Below are positions 6,871-14,625 of a stretch of 43,775 nt of DNA, piece by piece. Origin of the DNA: Candidatus Poseidonia sp. (lineage in GTDB: Archaea > Thermoplasmatota > Poseidoniia > Poseidoniales > Poseidoniaceae); contig JAKMEE010000001.1 in the NCBI GenBank assembly GCA_022426155.1, forward strand, positions 1-43,775. Direction: 5' to 3'. Each line of letters opens with the position of its first letter. Position 1 is the stretch's first letter. The notes below the pieces were generated by a model, which saw only the letters and a list, made by a program, of their open reading frames with translations, did no database searches and was not told where the DNA came from. The position numbers and the translations under genes were made by a program.

Positions 6871-9800
6871 TCAGTCATCCTTGCGTCGGCTCAAGCCAAC
6901 ACCGAAGGCGATGGCCAATAGTGTACCCACTGAACCAAGTGATGGCAAGAAACCACCATCTGCTTGTTCAACGATTTCACTGGGCAGAATTGTTACCGTG
7001 CTGGTTACGGGAGACCCACTATCGATCCCATCGGATGGTGTGATGATACAGGTCACCTGGTCACCAGATGTGAATCCACTGCTGAGCGTTCCGTCTGGGC
7101 TACTAACGGCTACGCCGTTGACTGTCCACGTTGTGGTTGATGCATCCATGTTGTTCTCGGCATCGCTGTAGGTGTACAAGCATGTCAGGAAATCAGCGTC
7201 AGTCGGGATCACCGGACTTATACTCACGGCTGTAACAGAAGGTGCGGTATTGGTCGGTGGAGTGGTTGTGTTACCACCAGTGTTGTTACCACCAGTGTTG
7301 TTACCGCCAGTGTTGTTACCGCCAGTGTTGTTACCGCCAGTAGTAGAATCATCACATTCCCAAGCTGCTTGGTCAAATACTTCGGCAGGAATATGTCCAG
7401 ACCAATTTGCATCGTCTTCAAACACAACCATTGGGTTTACGAAACCAATGATATCTGACATTGGATTATAACTGAAATGATCTAACTGAAGGCCATTACT
7501 GTTTTTGACAGACCAACTGGTAATATTGTTGAAATCACCTGCATTGCCTCCTTCGGAATACACCCATGTGGCAAATACATTCACTGTATGGCCGTTGTTA
7601 ACGGAACATATTTGTGACAATTCATAAGGCGAATTATCAGACATTGGTGGTGCAGGGAAATGCAGAGATAATGGGAATTGTTCAGCAATTCCAGACCCGT
7701 GGATTCCAGATTGGATGTAGACAAACATAGCTCCATGGGTATTGTTGTTGCCGCCAGTGTTGTTTCCTGTGCCGTTTCCACTGGTACTGTTGCCCATTTG
7801 GATGTAGGTTGTATCGTCTGAAATCCAACCTGCACTCGAATCTGACCAGAGGTATGCTTCAAACGTATACAAACCATCTTGTAGATTGCTAATGGTGCTG
7901 TTTTCAATACTGCTGTTGTACATGGCCGTCCACGATGCATTGCCGTTGTAAACAACGCTACCCGTGGAATCTCGCAAGGTCCAGTCCATGCTGTAATTTG
8001 TTCCAATGTTCAAATTGGCACTCTCAAACTGGACATAGACATCGGTTCCAGAAGTCCACACCTCCAATCCTTCGGATGTTTCTGATGCGTATCCCGAATG
8101 GTCAATGTCAATGTATTCTGAGAGTTGAGAATTGTTTCCGCCAGTGTTGTTGCCCCCAGTGTAATTCACGGTAACAGGCGTCATGGTCATGAGCACATTA
8201 TTGTTGTTCGTGAAATTCAAACCGGTCACGAAGGCATTGGAATCGTTCGGGTCGAGTTCTTCGTAGGCTTCAATTCCTCGAATGGAAAGGCGGTCAACAC
8301 CGAATTCTTCGCTAAATGTATGCGTGAACCCTCCGTAAAGGTCAGTATTGGTATCGTACCAACCTGAGCCATTCCACATGAAGAGATCAAAGACGTCATC
8401 ACCGTATCCGGTTGGAAGAGTAACGGAGGTGATGTTAGGGCCACTCCAAACGATGTAGTCGTATCCGATAGCGACCACAGGGTCAATCCAGAAGGTGCCA
8501 CCAGTTTGATTAAAGACAAACCAGAAGGCATCAGGATTGTTTTGACAATCCTGAATTGTCACCGTTGTAGCATTCCAATTAATGTCCGAGCAGTTGAATG
8601 GCATGAGCGGATTGCTCGGACTTGAACCAGGTGCTGTCGAGGTATTGGAAATGACCGTGAAGTTGAACCAACCTTCGTCAACAAAGGTGTTAACTCCACT
8701 TTGGTTGAGGTTCCATTCGACATAAAAAGTGTACATGCCAACTTCAAGGTTACTCCAGCTCTGATATTGAGTCCCTGGGGGATGGCCGGATTGGACGTAA
8801 GTATCCATCGTGAAGGTGGAATAATCGTTTGCTGACGGGCCAGAGAGGTATCCTGAGAAGGAATGGTTCATCTCGTAAAGGGAACACATTGGGCGGTAGG
8901 TGCCAGTGAATGTTTGGTTTTCGTACAAGAGAGGCATGTTCATTTGGTAAGCCCCGACGAGAATGTAAGAGTAATTGAGGTCGTAATAACATCCAGTATT
9001 ATTGCCACCGCTGTTATTACCACCGCTGTTATTGCCGCCTGAGTTATTTCCTCCATTTGAGGAGCACTCCATGTTCACGCCAAATTCGAATCCAACATTG
9101 TCAAAAAACATCCCATCGTCATCATCGGTAAGATTGAACGATACGAAATAACAAGAGGTTGACAAAGTGTTTGATGGAATTGTGAATACATCGAGTTGTG
9201 AAGGGCCGTTAGGGCTGAACGTATGCCCCATGGACCAGACGATGGACGTGGTGTTGTTTGCTGCATCGTGACCGTACACATCTGCCGTTACATTGTAGTT
9301 AATGCTCATGTTCCATACTAAATCACTCGCAGCATAAATGAGGTCGATGGCATCGGATGAACTGTAATTTGAAGAATTCGTCCATGCATCAATCGATTCC
9401 ATGACGCCGCTGTTATTGCCACCGCTATTATTGCCACCGCTGTTGTTGCCGCCAGAAGCATTCCCAATTTCCATGTAGGACATGTCACTGTCAAGGAAAT
9501 TTCCTGAAGCGGTGTAAAGATAGATTTGGAACATATATTGGCCATCTGCGAGGCTGGTAAAGTTGACATTCTCAGTGCTGGAATTGGTATAAGCATACCA
9601 TGATGCGTTTCCTTGGTTGATGATCTGTGTAGAGGACCACCCTGACAAGAGCGCCCATGTCATGGAATAGTTGGTTTGATTGAGATTTGAACTAATAAAT
9701 TCACCACCCAAGGCAGCACCAGATGCCCAGGTGCCCATCGAGCCCGCTTGGTTGATGGTTGAGTATCCAAGGAGGTTGATGTTGATACTTTCCGAAGGCG

Positions 9801-10338
9801 TAGAGTTGTTGCCTCCCCCACCACTGGTCATGTTCATGACAACAAATGATTCGTAATCAGTGTCCACCAATTCCCACGTCATTGAACTGTTATTGTACCA
9901 ACTGAAGGTGACATCGAAAGAATAGTTGCCTACTGGCGAGGTCGAGAGGGCACTGGAGTTTAGGTTGGTCTGGAGATACACGCTTGTTGTGACAGTCCAA
10001 TTGTAAGAACCGACATCTATCGATGTGTTGGAGTCTTGATTATGGATGTTCCAATCAATCATCATTTGGGCGTTGTAAATTCCACAGTTGGTTTGAATGC
10101 CTCCAAAGAACGTGTCGCCAATGTCGTATACAGAATACGATGAATAGGCGGCAACGGAGGCATTAGTTAGATCATGCCCGCATCCGCTTGAGGAGTTATT
10201 TTGGGAGCGCGCTCCGGATTCAAGAATGGGTCCATTCCATGTATCTTCATTGGGTTGGCCCGGTGTCACATAGAGTGCAGCAGACATGGCTTGGATGAAA
10301 AACAAAAATGCAAAAGTCCAGGCAGTACGGGTGTTCAT
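6871..10338 (-). CDS. Large N-glycosylation-rich cell-surface protein with GGNN(S/T) linkers
   Basis: The 1155-residue protein has an N-terminal signal peptide (TAWTFAFLFFIQAMSAALY). It then carries a series of beta-sandwich-like modules separated by flexible GGNNSGGNNS or GGNNTGGNNT linkers. Two modules are clear relatives of each other, sharing NYSMxW, GNASWxAxxNSSxEN and LxDGxYxFxxYLxS. A PKD/Ig-like module (TAPSVTAVSISPVIPTDADF) precedes the end. The C-terminus has GGFLPSLGSVG, a hydrophobic helix and RRKDD, a tripartite anchor or sorting signal. Dozens of NxS/NxT sequons suggest dense N-glycosylation. An S-layer-like or adhesive role is inference. It starts 66 bases below the radical SAM gene and has its own promoter candidate. 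Confidence 0.82.
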   Translation of the reverse strand: MNTRTAWTFAFLFFIQAMSAALYVTPGQPNEDTWNGPILESGARSQNNSSSGCGHDLTNASVAAYSSYSVYDIGDTFFGGIQTNCGIYNAQMMIDWNIHNQDSNTSIDVGSYNWTVTTSVYLQTNLNSSALSTSPVGNYSFDVTFSWYNNSSMTWELVDTDYESFVVMNMTSGGGGNNSTPSESININLLGYSTINQAGSMGTWASGAALGGEFISSNLNQTNYSMTWALLSGWSSTQIINQGNASWYAYTNSSTENVNFTSLADGQYMFQIYLYTASGNFLDSDMSYMEIGNASGGNNSGGNNSGGNNSGVMESIDAWTNSSNYSSSDAIDLIYAASDLVWNMSINYNVTADVYGHDAANNTTSIVWSMGHTFSPNGPSQLDVFTIPSNTLSTSCYFVSFNLTDDDDGMFFDNVGFEFGVNMECSSNGGNNSGGNNSGGNNSGGNNTGCYYDLNYSYILVGAYQMNMPLLYENQTFTGTYRPMCSLYEMNHSFSGYLSGPSANDYSTFTMDTYVQSGHPPGTQYQSWSNLEVGMYTFYVEWNLNQSGVNTFVDEGWFNFTVISNTSTAPGSSPSNPLMPFNCSDINWNATTVTIQDCQNNPDAFWFVFNQTGGTFWIDPVVAIGYDYIVWSGPNITSVTLPTGYGDDVFDLFMWNGSGWYDTNTDLYGGFTHTFSEEFGVDRLSIRGIEAYEELDPNDSNAFVTGLNFTNNNNVLMTMTPVTVNYTGGNNTGGNNSQLSEYIDIDHSGYASETSEGLEVWTSGTDVYVQFESANLNIGTNYSMDWTLRDSTGSVVYNGNASWTAMYNSSIENSTISNLQDGLYTFEAYLWSDSSAGWISDDTTYIQMGNSTSGNGTGNNTGGNNNTHGAMFVYIQSGIHGSGIAEQFPLSLHFPAPPMSDNSPYELSQICSVNNGHTVNVFATWVYSEGGNAGDFNNITSWSVKNSNGLQLDHFSYNPMSDIIGFVNPMVVFEDDANWSGHIPAEVFDQAAWECDDSTTGGNNTGGNNTGGNNTGGNNTGGNTTTPPTNTAPSVTAVSISPVIPTDADFLTCLYTYSDAENNMDASTTTWTVNGVAVSSPDGTLSSGFTSGDQVTCIITPSDGIDSGSPVTSTVTILPSEIVEQADGGFLPSLGSVGTLLAIAFGVGLSRRKDD
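7271..7342 (-). repeat. 15-bp minisatellite encoding GGNNT linkers
   Basis: Four full copies and a partial fifth of ttaccaccagtgttg (or ttaccgccagtgttg) stand head to tail. On the minus strand each encodes GGNNT. The near-identity of the copies makes slippage likely. Confidence 0.85.
8995..9053 (-). repeat. 15-bp minisatellite encoding GGNNS linkers
   Basis: About four degenerate 15-base units (gttattgccaccgct type) encode GGNNS and GGNNT between two domains of the surface protein. Third-codon positions vary more than in the 7271 cluster, so this array is probably older. Confidence 0.75.
9406..9453 (-). repeat. 15-bp minisatellite encoding GGNNS linkers
   Basis: Three 15-base units of the same kind as at 8995 encode GGNNS linkers. 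Single or double units occur also near 7741-7766 and 8140-8160 in the same gene. Confidence 0.75.
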
Positions 10339-10360
10339 GGTTACTGGGCCGGGTTGGAGT

Positions 10361-10373
10361 ATTTGTTATTAAT
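10361..10373 (-). promoter_or_regulatory. Probable TATA region for the large surface protein
   Basis: On the minus strand the A/T-only patch attaataacaaat is 23-35 bases before ATG 10338. That is the expected place for a TATA box driving a leaderless or near-leaderless transcript in a 66-base intergenic gap that is otherwise G/C-rich near the gene. Confidence 0.5.
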
Positions 10374-10404
10374 GGTCAAAAAGGGTATCAGATTTGTACA
10401 GCCA

Positions 10405-12192
10405 TCATTGTGTGTACGGTTTCACGAAGTAGGGTTTAAATTCTTCTCTGAAGGTAATGTTTGTCGCAGTAAACCAATCTTCAGCACTTTGGTAGGGAGG
10501 GACATGATTTGTTTTTCGTTGGGCTTTGACTCTGGAACTGATTAAATTCCACGCCGTCTTATCGCCAATTCCAGGGATGGCTGAAAGTTGTTTTTCGGTC
10601 ATCTGGTTGTGGTCAAGGTTCACTTCCATGCCTGTAATCGAGCGAGCACCATGGCCTGTTACGACCACATCGGATTGGGTCTCAAGGGGTATTTTGTATT
10701 CCACCCCAACCAAGATTGGGTAGGCGCCGATTTGTCGTCCAAATGTGATGCCTGCCTTCCCATGAATTTGCTGCCCAGTGTGTTCTTCAGTCTGATGAAC
10801 TGGAAGTCGTGTACGCCCATCGTGGGTTTCCCAATGGACTCCACGGATTACTCCACCGAGAGGGAATAATTCCTCCAGCAAGGGCCTGTCAATCGTTTCT
10901 CTGCAGGCTTCTTTGAAGGAATTGAAAGCCGAGGTTGGTATTTCCTGAAACCCCTCACCCTCGACTTGGCGGATGTTGATTCTGCGCAGTAGCAACCCCT
11001 CCTTCCGAATCTCATGCAACAAGTCGAGATTCATTTGGTAGGTCGCTTCAGACTCTCCGTTCAATCCTGCAATGAAGTTCAGCCCGGGCAGTAATTTGGG
11101 TAAGCCACGTTCGCCTCGAACACTGCCGTGTTTATTGATAAGTCGAATGGCCTGTTTCAATTGGCCTGGGTCGCAATTCAACCAATTGGCTTCGTGAACG
11201 CTTGGGTCGGCAGACTCCAATCCAAAGGACAGAACAGCTCCGTCGGAGAGGGTTTCAACGAGTGTTTTGGTGATGGCCTCTGAAGGTTCAAGATGTTCGG
11301 CAATGATGGAAGGGTTGCCGTTATCGGTGTGGAGAATACCAAGACGTTCATCTTCACGAAGGCCGTGCAATAAGGCTGCTATTGGTTCAGGGTTGGGGAC
11401 GGGATATTCGAGTTCTTTCACCCCATCAGCCATGTAGGTGTAGGTGTCAGTCATGCCGCCGAGTCGCACATGGTGTACGCCTGAATCATGAGCTCGGCGA
11501 ACCTCTTCGATGATGTCCTCGGGTTCTCTCCAAATCGGGACGCCCTTCTTCGGTTCAATGCAGAATTTACATCCACGTTTGTATCGGACGCATCCCTGAT
11601 ACACTTCCACTTCATAGGTGAGAGGGCCGGGTCGTTCTTCTGTTCCAAGGTCAGGGTGTTCAGTTACGGCCTTGCTGATCGCACCTGCCTGAGCCCATGC
11701 AGTCCACTGTTCTCCCGTTCTTCTTGCATGGCTCCATTGGCCCTTTGAGAGAAATCCATTCAATGTGGCATCGGTATCTTGGACGGCTAGAAACAGGTTG
11801 GCACGCAAGGGGGTCCAACCCTGTTGTTTCCATCCACGAATGGCCCAGCCTCCAAAGAGTGCAGGCATACCATGAGGGAGCATCCGAATGATGTGTTGTG
11901 TTTCATTGAGTGAGATCGGTGTGCCTCTCAGATACCTTCCGGGGACAACGGCTCCAGCTATGCACACTACACCAAGTGATCGATTGACCAAGTCCTCGGT
12001 CCTTTCAGGTTCGTTTTTGAGCATGTGTCGCCATTGGTCGATGGTGATGTAGGTGTAAGGCGTTGACGTTGTTTCGAAAACCCCACACACATAGCGTATG
12101 TGAAAGCCCACGTAGGGTGGAACGCCGAAGGCTGCAGGCTCATCTTCGTAGCCGTCAATGACAAGCCATTCGGATGCAAATGACTCAACCAT
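10405..12192 (-). CDS. Radical SAM protein with C-terminal helix-hairpin-helix (COG1031-like)
   Basis: The 595-residue protein has an N-terminal domain (1-190) of unknown fold. A radical SAM core follows, whose cluster cysteines sit in YQGCVRYKRGCKFC (Cys201, Cys208, Cys211). This spacing is wider than the canonical CxxxCxxC. The downstream core features RLGGMTDTYTY, SFGLESADPSV and LNFIAGLNGES fit the radical SAM barrel. A C-terminal helix-hairpin-helix (SAIPGIGDKTAWNLI, ~537-551) suggests nucleic acid contact. This layout matches the archaeal family described as radical SAM with a C-terminal HhH motif, whose reaction is unknown. It starts 26 bases after the Csl4-RRM gene on the same strand, so an RNA- or DNA-linked modification is a reasonable guess. 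Confidence 0.85.
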   Translation of the reverse strand: MVESFASEWLVIDGYEDEPAAFGVPPYVGFHIRYVCGVFETTSTPYTYITIDQWRHMLKNEPERTEDLVNRSLGVVCIAGAVVPGRYLRGTPISLNETQHIIRMLPHGMPALFGGWAIRGWKQQGWTPLRANLFLAVQDTDATLNGFLSKGQWSHARRTGEQWTAWAQAGAISKAVTEHPDLGTEERPGPLTYEVEVYQGCVRYKRGCKFCIEPKKGVPIWREPEDIIEEVRRAHDSGVHHVRLGGMTDTYTYMADGVKELEYPVPNPEPIAALLHGLREDERLGILHTDNGNPSIIAEHLEPSEAITKTLVETLSDGAVLSFGLESADPSVHEANWLNCDPGQLKQAIRLINKHGSVRGERGLPKLLPGLNFIAGLNGESEATYQMNLDLLHEIRKEGLLLRRINIRQVEGEGFQEIPTSAFNSFKEACRETIDRPLLEELFPLGGVIRGVHWETHDGRTRLPVHQTEEHTGQQIHGKAGITFGRQIGAYPILVGVEYKIPLETQSDVVVTGHGARSITGMEVNLDHNQMTEKQLSAIPGIGDKTAWNLISSRVKAQRKTNHVPPYQSAEDWFTATNITFREEFKPYFVKPYTQ

Positions 12193-12218
12193 GTGTCACA
12201 GGAAGGAGGATGGCTCCT

Positions 12219-13694
12219 TCAATCCTTCTTGCTTTGAGGCTTGCGACGACGCTTGTTGCCTTTGTTTTCTTCTTCCCGGAGGGCTTGAAGTTCGCGAGAT
12301 GATTTTCCGCCACCGTCTCCCGAAGAACCCCGTCCTCGGTTATTGCCGCCTTTGGCCTTGGCTTTGGCGATGTCAACCTTGATTTTTCGTCCTTCGAGTT
12401 CAGTCCCTGAGAGCGTTGAAACTACTGCTTCGCCATTATCCGTCTCTTTGATGAAAGCAAAAGCAAACCCTTTGGATTTACCAGAGGGGTCAGTGGCCAT
12501 CACAACTTCGCTGACGGTCGCATGAGGTGCGATGAGGGCAGTGATTTGTTCCTGTGTTGCGCTGAATGGAAGGTTTCCGATGTAGAGTTTTAGTCCTTCA
12601 GGGTCTTTTCTATTTGGCTTCTTCTTCTTGTCATTGCTATCTGCGTCACGAACACCGATTCGTCGCCCGTTGATTCGGTGACCGTCCAAGGCTGCAACAG
12701 CAGTGTCCGCCATGCCCTTTGAGGCGTAGGTGACGAACCCGAAGCCACGGTTGGCTCCAGCATCATCCACGAGGACGATACAATCGGTCATTTCACCATG
12801 AGGCGTGAAGAGTTCTCTCAATTGATCGGTGCCAACTTCTCGGGGAAGTCCGCCAACGAATAGACGGCAACCTGGTGCCGCTTTTTGAGGACGACCACCT
12901 CGACCACCTGCTTGTCCTTCGAATTTGAAATATGTGCGTTCTCGGCCGTCTTCACGTACATCTGCGGCGATGAAGGTCGCTCGACCAGCAGGACCTTTGG
13001 CAAACATGGCTTCTGCTGCCGCACCCCAACGCTTTCCCGCATTGTTGAGGGCGCTTGCTCCTTCCTCAAGTTCAGCCCATCCTGCGCCATAATTGTCGGC
13101 GAGAGCTCGATAGGATTGATGGCCACACGTTGAACAAATCACGTTCCAATCGCCGTCAAGATGCGCTTCAAGCGTGCTTCCACAAGGGGGGCAAATTGCG
13201 TGCAATACGCCACAGTCATCACGGTCTCGGAAGTCCAAACGAACCACAGGTTCAACTTCCTTGACAAGTGCGCGGCACACGTCACGGCGACGCATTGCAT
13301 CGGCGGTTTGATGCATGAATCTGTCAACCAATCCAGTGACAAAGAATTGACCGTACAAGTGTTGAGGTTGAATAGAGCCCGTTTGTCCTTCAATGGCCAA
13401 AATCATGGCCTCACCGTGTTTTTCGTTCAACTTCACAACTTCACACAAAACGGTGTCTCCAATGCTTGGACTAACAATGGGTTTTGTAGGTGAGACCATG
13501 ATGGTTCCATCGCTGATTTCGACTTGACCAATCACCGTTGAGATGATGTGGCCATCCGATAGGACAGTTCCTTCACCGAGTGTATGTTGACCTTCTTGGC
13601 CGATGATGCTTCCTGGGGTGACGAGGCTCGCCGTCATGTATCTCATTCCTGTAGCAAGCATGGCCCGAGGTGGGACGCACACTGTTTCGCTCAT
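12219..13694 (-). CDS. Exosome Csl4-like protein fused to two RRM domains
   Basis: Numbering from the TTG at 13721 (the ATG 13694 preferred here is residue 10). The N-terminal Csl4 domain (~31-80, VTPGSIIGQ then GQVEISDGTIMV) and the S1-like domain (~84-165) are followed by the Csl4 zinc ribbon CPPCG/CSTCG (Cys177, 180, 196, 199). A linker of about 80 residues comes next. RRM1 (~286-358) has RNP2 LFVGGL and RNP1 RGFGFVTY. RRM2 (~378-452) has RNP2 LYIGNL and RNP1 KGFAFAFI. The tail is Gly/Arg- and Lys-rich. Archaeal Csl4 normally ends after the zinc ribbon at about 190 residues and caps the RNA exosome. The RRMs would add RNA binding. ATG 13694 avoids overlap with the methyltransferase gene; the TTG alternative overlaps it by 4 bases. 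Confidence 0.9.
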   Translation of the reverse strand: MSETVCVPPRAMLATGMRYMTASLVTPGSIIGQEGQHTLGEGTVLSDGHIISTVIGQVEISDGTIMVSPTKPIVSPSIGDTVLCEVVKLNEKHGEAMILAIEGQTGSIQPQHLYGQFFVTGLVDRFMHQTADAMRRRDVCRALVKEVEPVVRLDFRDRDDCGVLHAICPPCGSTLEAHLDGDWNVICSTCGHQSYRALADNYGAGWAELEEGASALNNAGKRWGAAAEAMFAKGPAGRATFIAADVREDGRERTYFKFEGQAGGRGGRPQKAAPGCRLFVGGLPREVGTDQLRELFTPHGEMTDCIVLVDDAGANRGFGFVTYASKGMADTAVAALDGHRINGRRIGVRDADSNDKKKKPNRKDPEGLKLYIGNLPFSATQEQITALIAPHATVSEVVMATDPSGKSKGFAFAFIKETDNGEAVVSTLSGTELEGRKIKVDIAKAKAKGGNNRGRGSSGDGGGKSSRELQALREEENKGNKRRRKPQSKKD

Positions 13695-13717
13695 GTGAGG
13701 CGAGGCCTCCCTCCTTT

Positions 13718-14395
13718 TCAACCCCCCTTATTGGATTCATCATCGTCATCCTGTGGAAGACGAGCGTCACCAGAGCGGTGAATACGCCAACACAAGACAT
13801 CTGTGAATGCTTTCCGTTTGGCATGATGGGCATATTGTGCAGGAAGTCGGAACTCGGTTCGCAAGAGGTGCTCACTTTCCCAACCCGCATCACGGATTAA
13901 GCCAGAAAGATGGCCAGCACGCTCATGATGAAGGACATGAATCACATCGACTTGAGATTCCAATGCGAGGTCAAAGAATGGGCGGTCGGCTTTGGGGACT
14001 TGAGCCCCCCATGGAGGATTCATCACGATGAGGGAAGCATCTTCCAAGGGAATAGGATCACGGCCAACATGAGCCTGATGAACCGTCCATCGCCCATGAA
14101 ATTCAGGATGACTGGATAGGTTGGTTTGAATGACTCCAACGGCTGAGGCATCTGATTCAACAAAGATTACATGGCTTGCTCCCATGAGCAAGCAACCAAT
14201 ACCGAGTACACCGTTTCCACTCCCCAGGTCGGCAACAACACGATTGCTGATACCATCGATTTGGTCAATGGCTAGGGTCCAATATGCGGCGAGGTCTCCC
14301 TCGGTTGCGTATTGTTCAAGTTCAACGTGAAGACAAGGATGCGGTTGAAGTTTGGAGAGTTGGATGGCCAAATGTTTGGGCCGCATCCACCTCAC
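13718..14395 (-). CDS. METTL5-like N6-adenine RNA methyltransferase
   Basis: A SAM-dependent methyltransferase of COG2263 type. The LEQYATEGDLAA motif (26-37) resembles the METTL5 LEQYxT signature. Motif I is DLGSGNGVLGIG (56-67) and the catalytic motif IV is NPPWG (126-130), the NPPF-type tetrapeptide of N6-adenine enzymes with Trp in place of Phe. METTL5 methylates an rRNA adenine in eukaryotes, and the archaeal relatives are presumed to do similarly. The stop lies just before the Csl4-RRM start and the start overlaps the small zinc-ribbon gene by 4 bases, so the three are probably co-translated. In eukaryotes METTL5 needs the zinc-containing partner TRMT112. Confidence 0.85.
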   Translation of the reverse strand: MRWMRPKHLAIQLSKLQPHPCLHVELEQYATEGDLAAYWTLAIDQIDGISNRVVADLGSGNGVLGIGCLLMGASHVIFVESDASAVGVIQTNLSSHPEFHGRWTVHQAHVGRDPIPLEDASLIVMNPPWGAQVPKADRPFFDLALESQVDVIHVLHHERAGHLSGLIRDAGWESEHLLRTEFRLPAQYAHHAKRKAFTDVLCWRIHRSGDARLPQDDDDESNKGG

Positions 14396-14580
14396 CAGCG
14401 TGGGGGTTGTTGGTACTGATTGGCTTGTTGAGCCTGCATTTGAAGGCGAATGCCGTGAATTTGTTGAGCCTCAATACGAAGACGTTGAAGCAAAGGCTCT
14501 CCAGGTTGTTGATTGCCGCAAAATCGGCAAAACCGAGTACCATCTGCATGTTGTTGACCGCAATTGATACAGAAACCCAT
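14392..14580 (-). CDS. Small double zinc-knuckle protein
   Basis: The 62-residue protein begins MGFCINCGQQHADGTRFC and continues RFCGN, giving two CxxC pairs that form one zinc ribbon at residues 4-21. A Gln-rich tail follows (IEAQQIHGIRLQMQAQQANQ), ending QYQQPPRW. It has no membrane segment. Its stop overlaps the methyltransferase start (ATGA, 14392-14395), a sign of translational coupling. The function is not known; a partner or adaptor for the downstream RNA methyltransferase is an inference from the coupling. Confidence 0.75.
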   Translation of the reverse strand: MGFCINCGQQHADGTRFCRFCGNQQPGEPLLQRLRIEAQQIHGIRLQMQAQQANQYQQPPRW

Positions 14581-14625
14581 ACGACTCCCTCATTCTCCCC
14601 TTGCAGTGATTTGATTTGAACCTTC

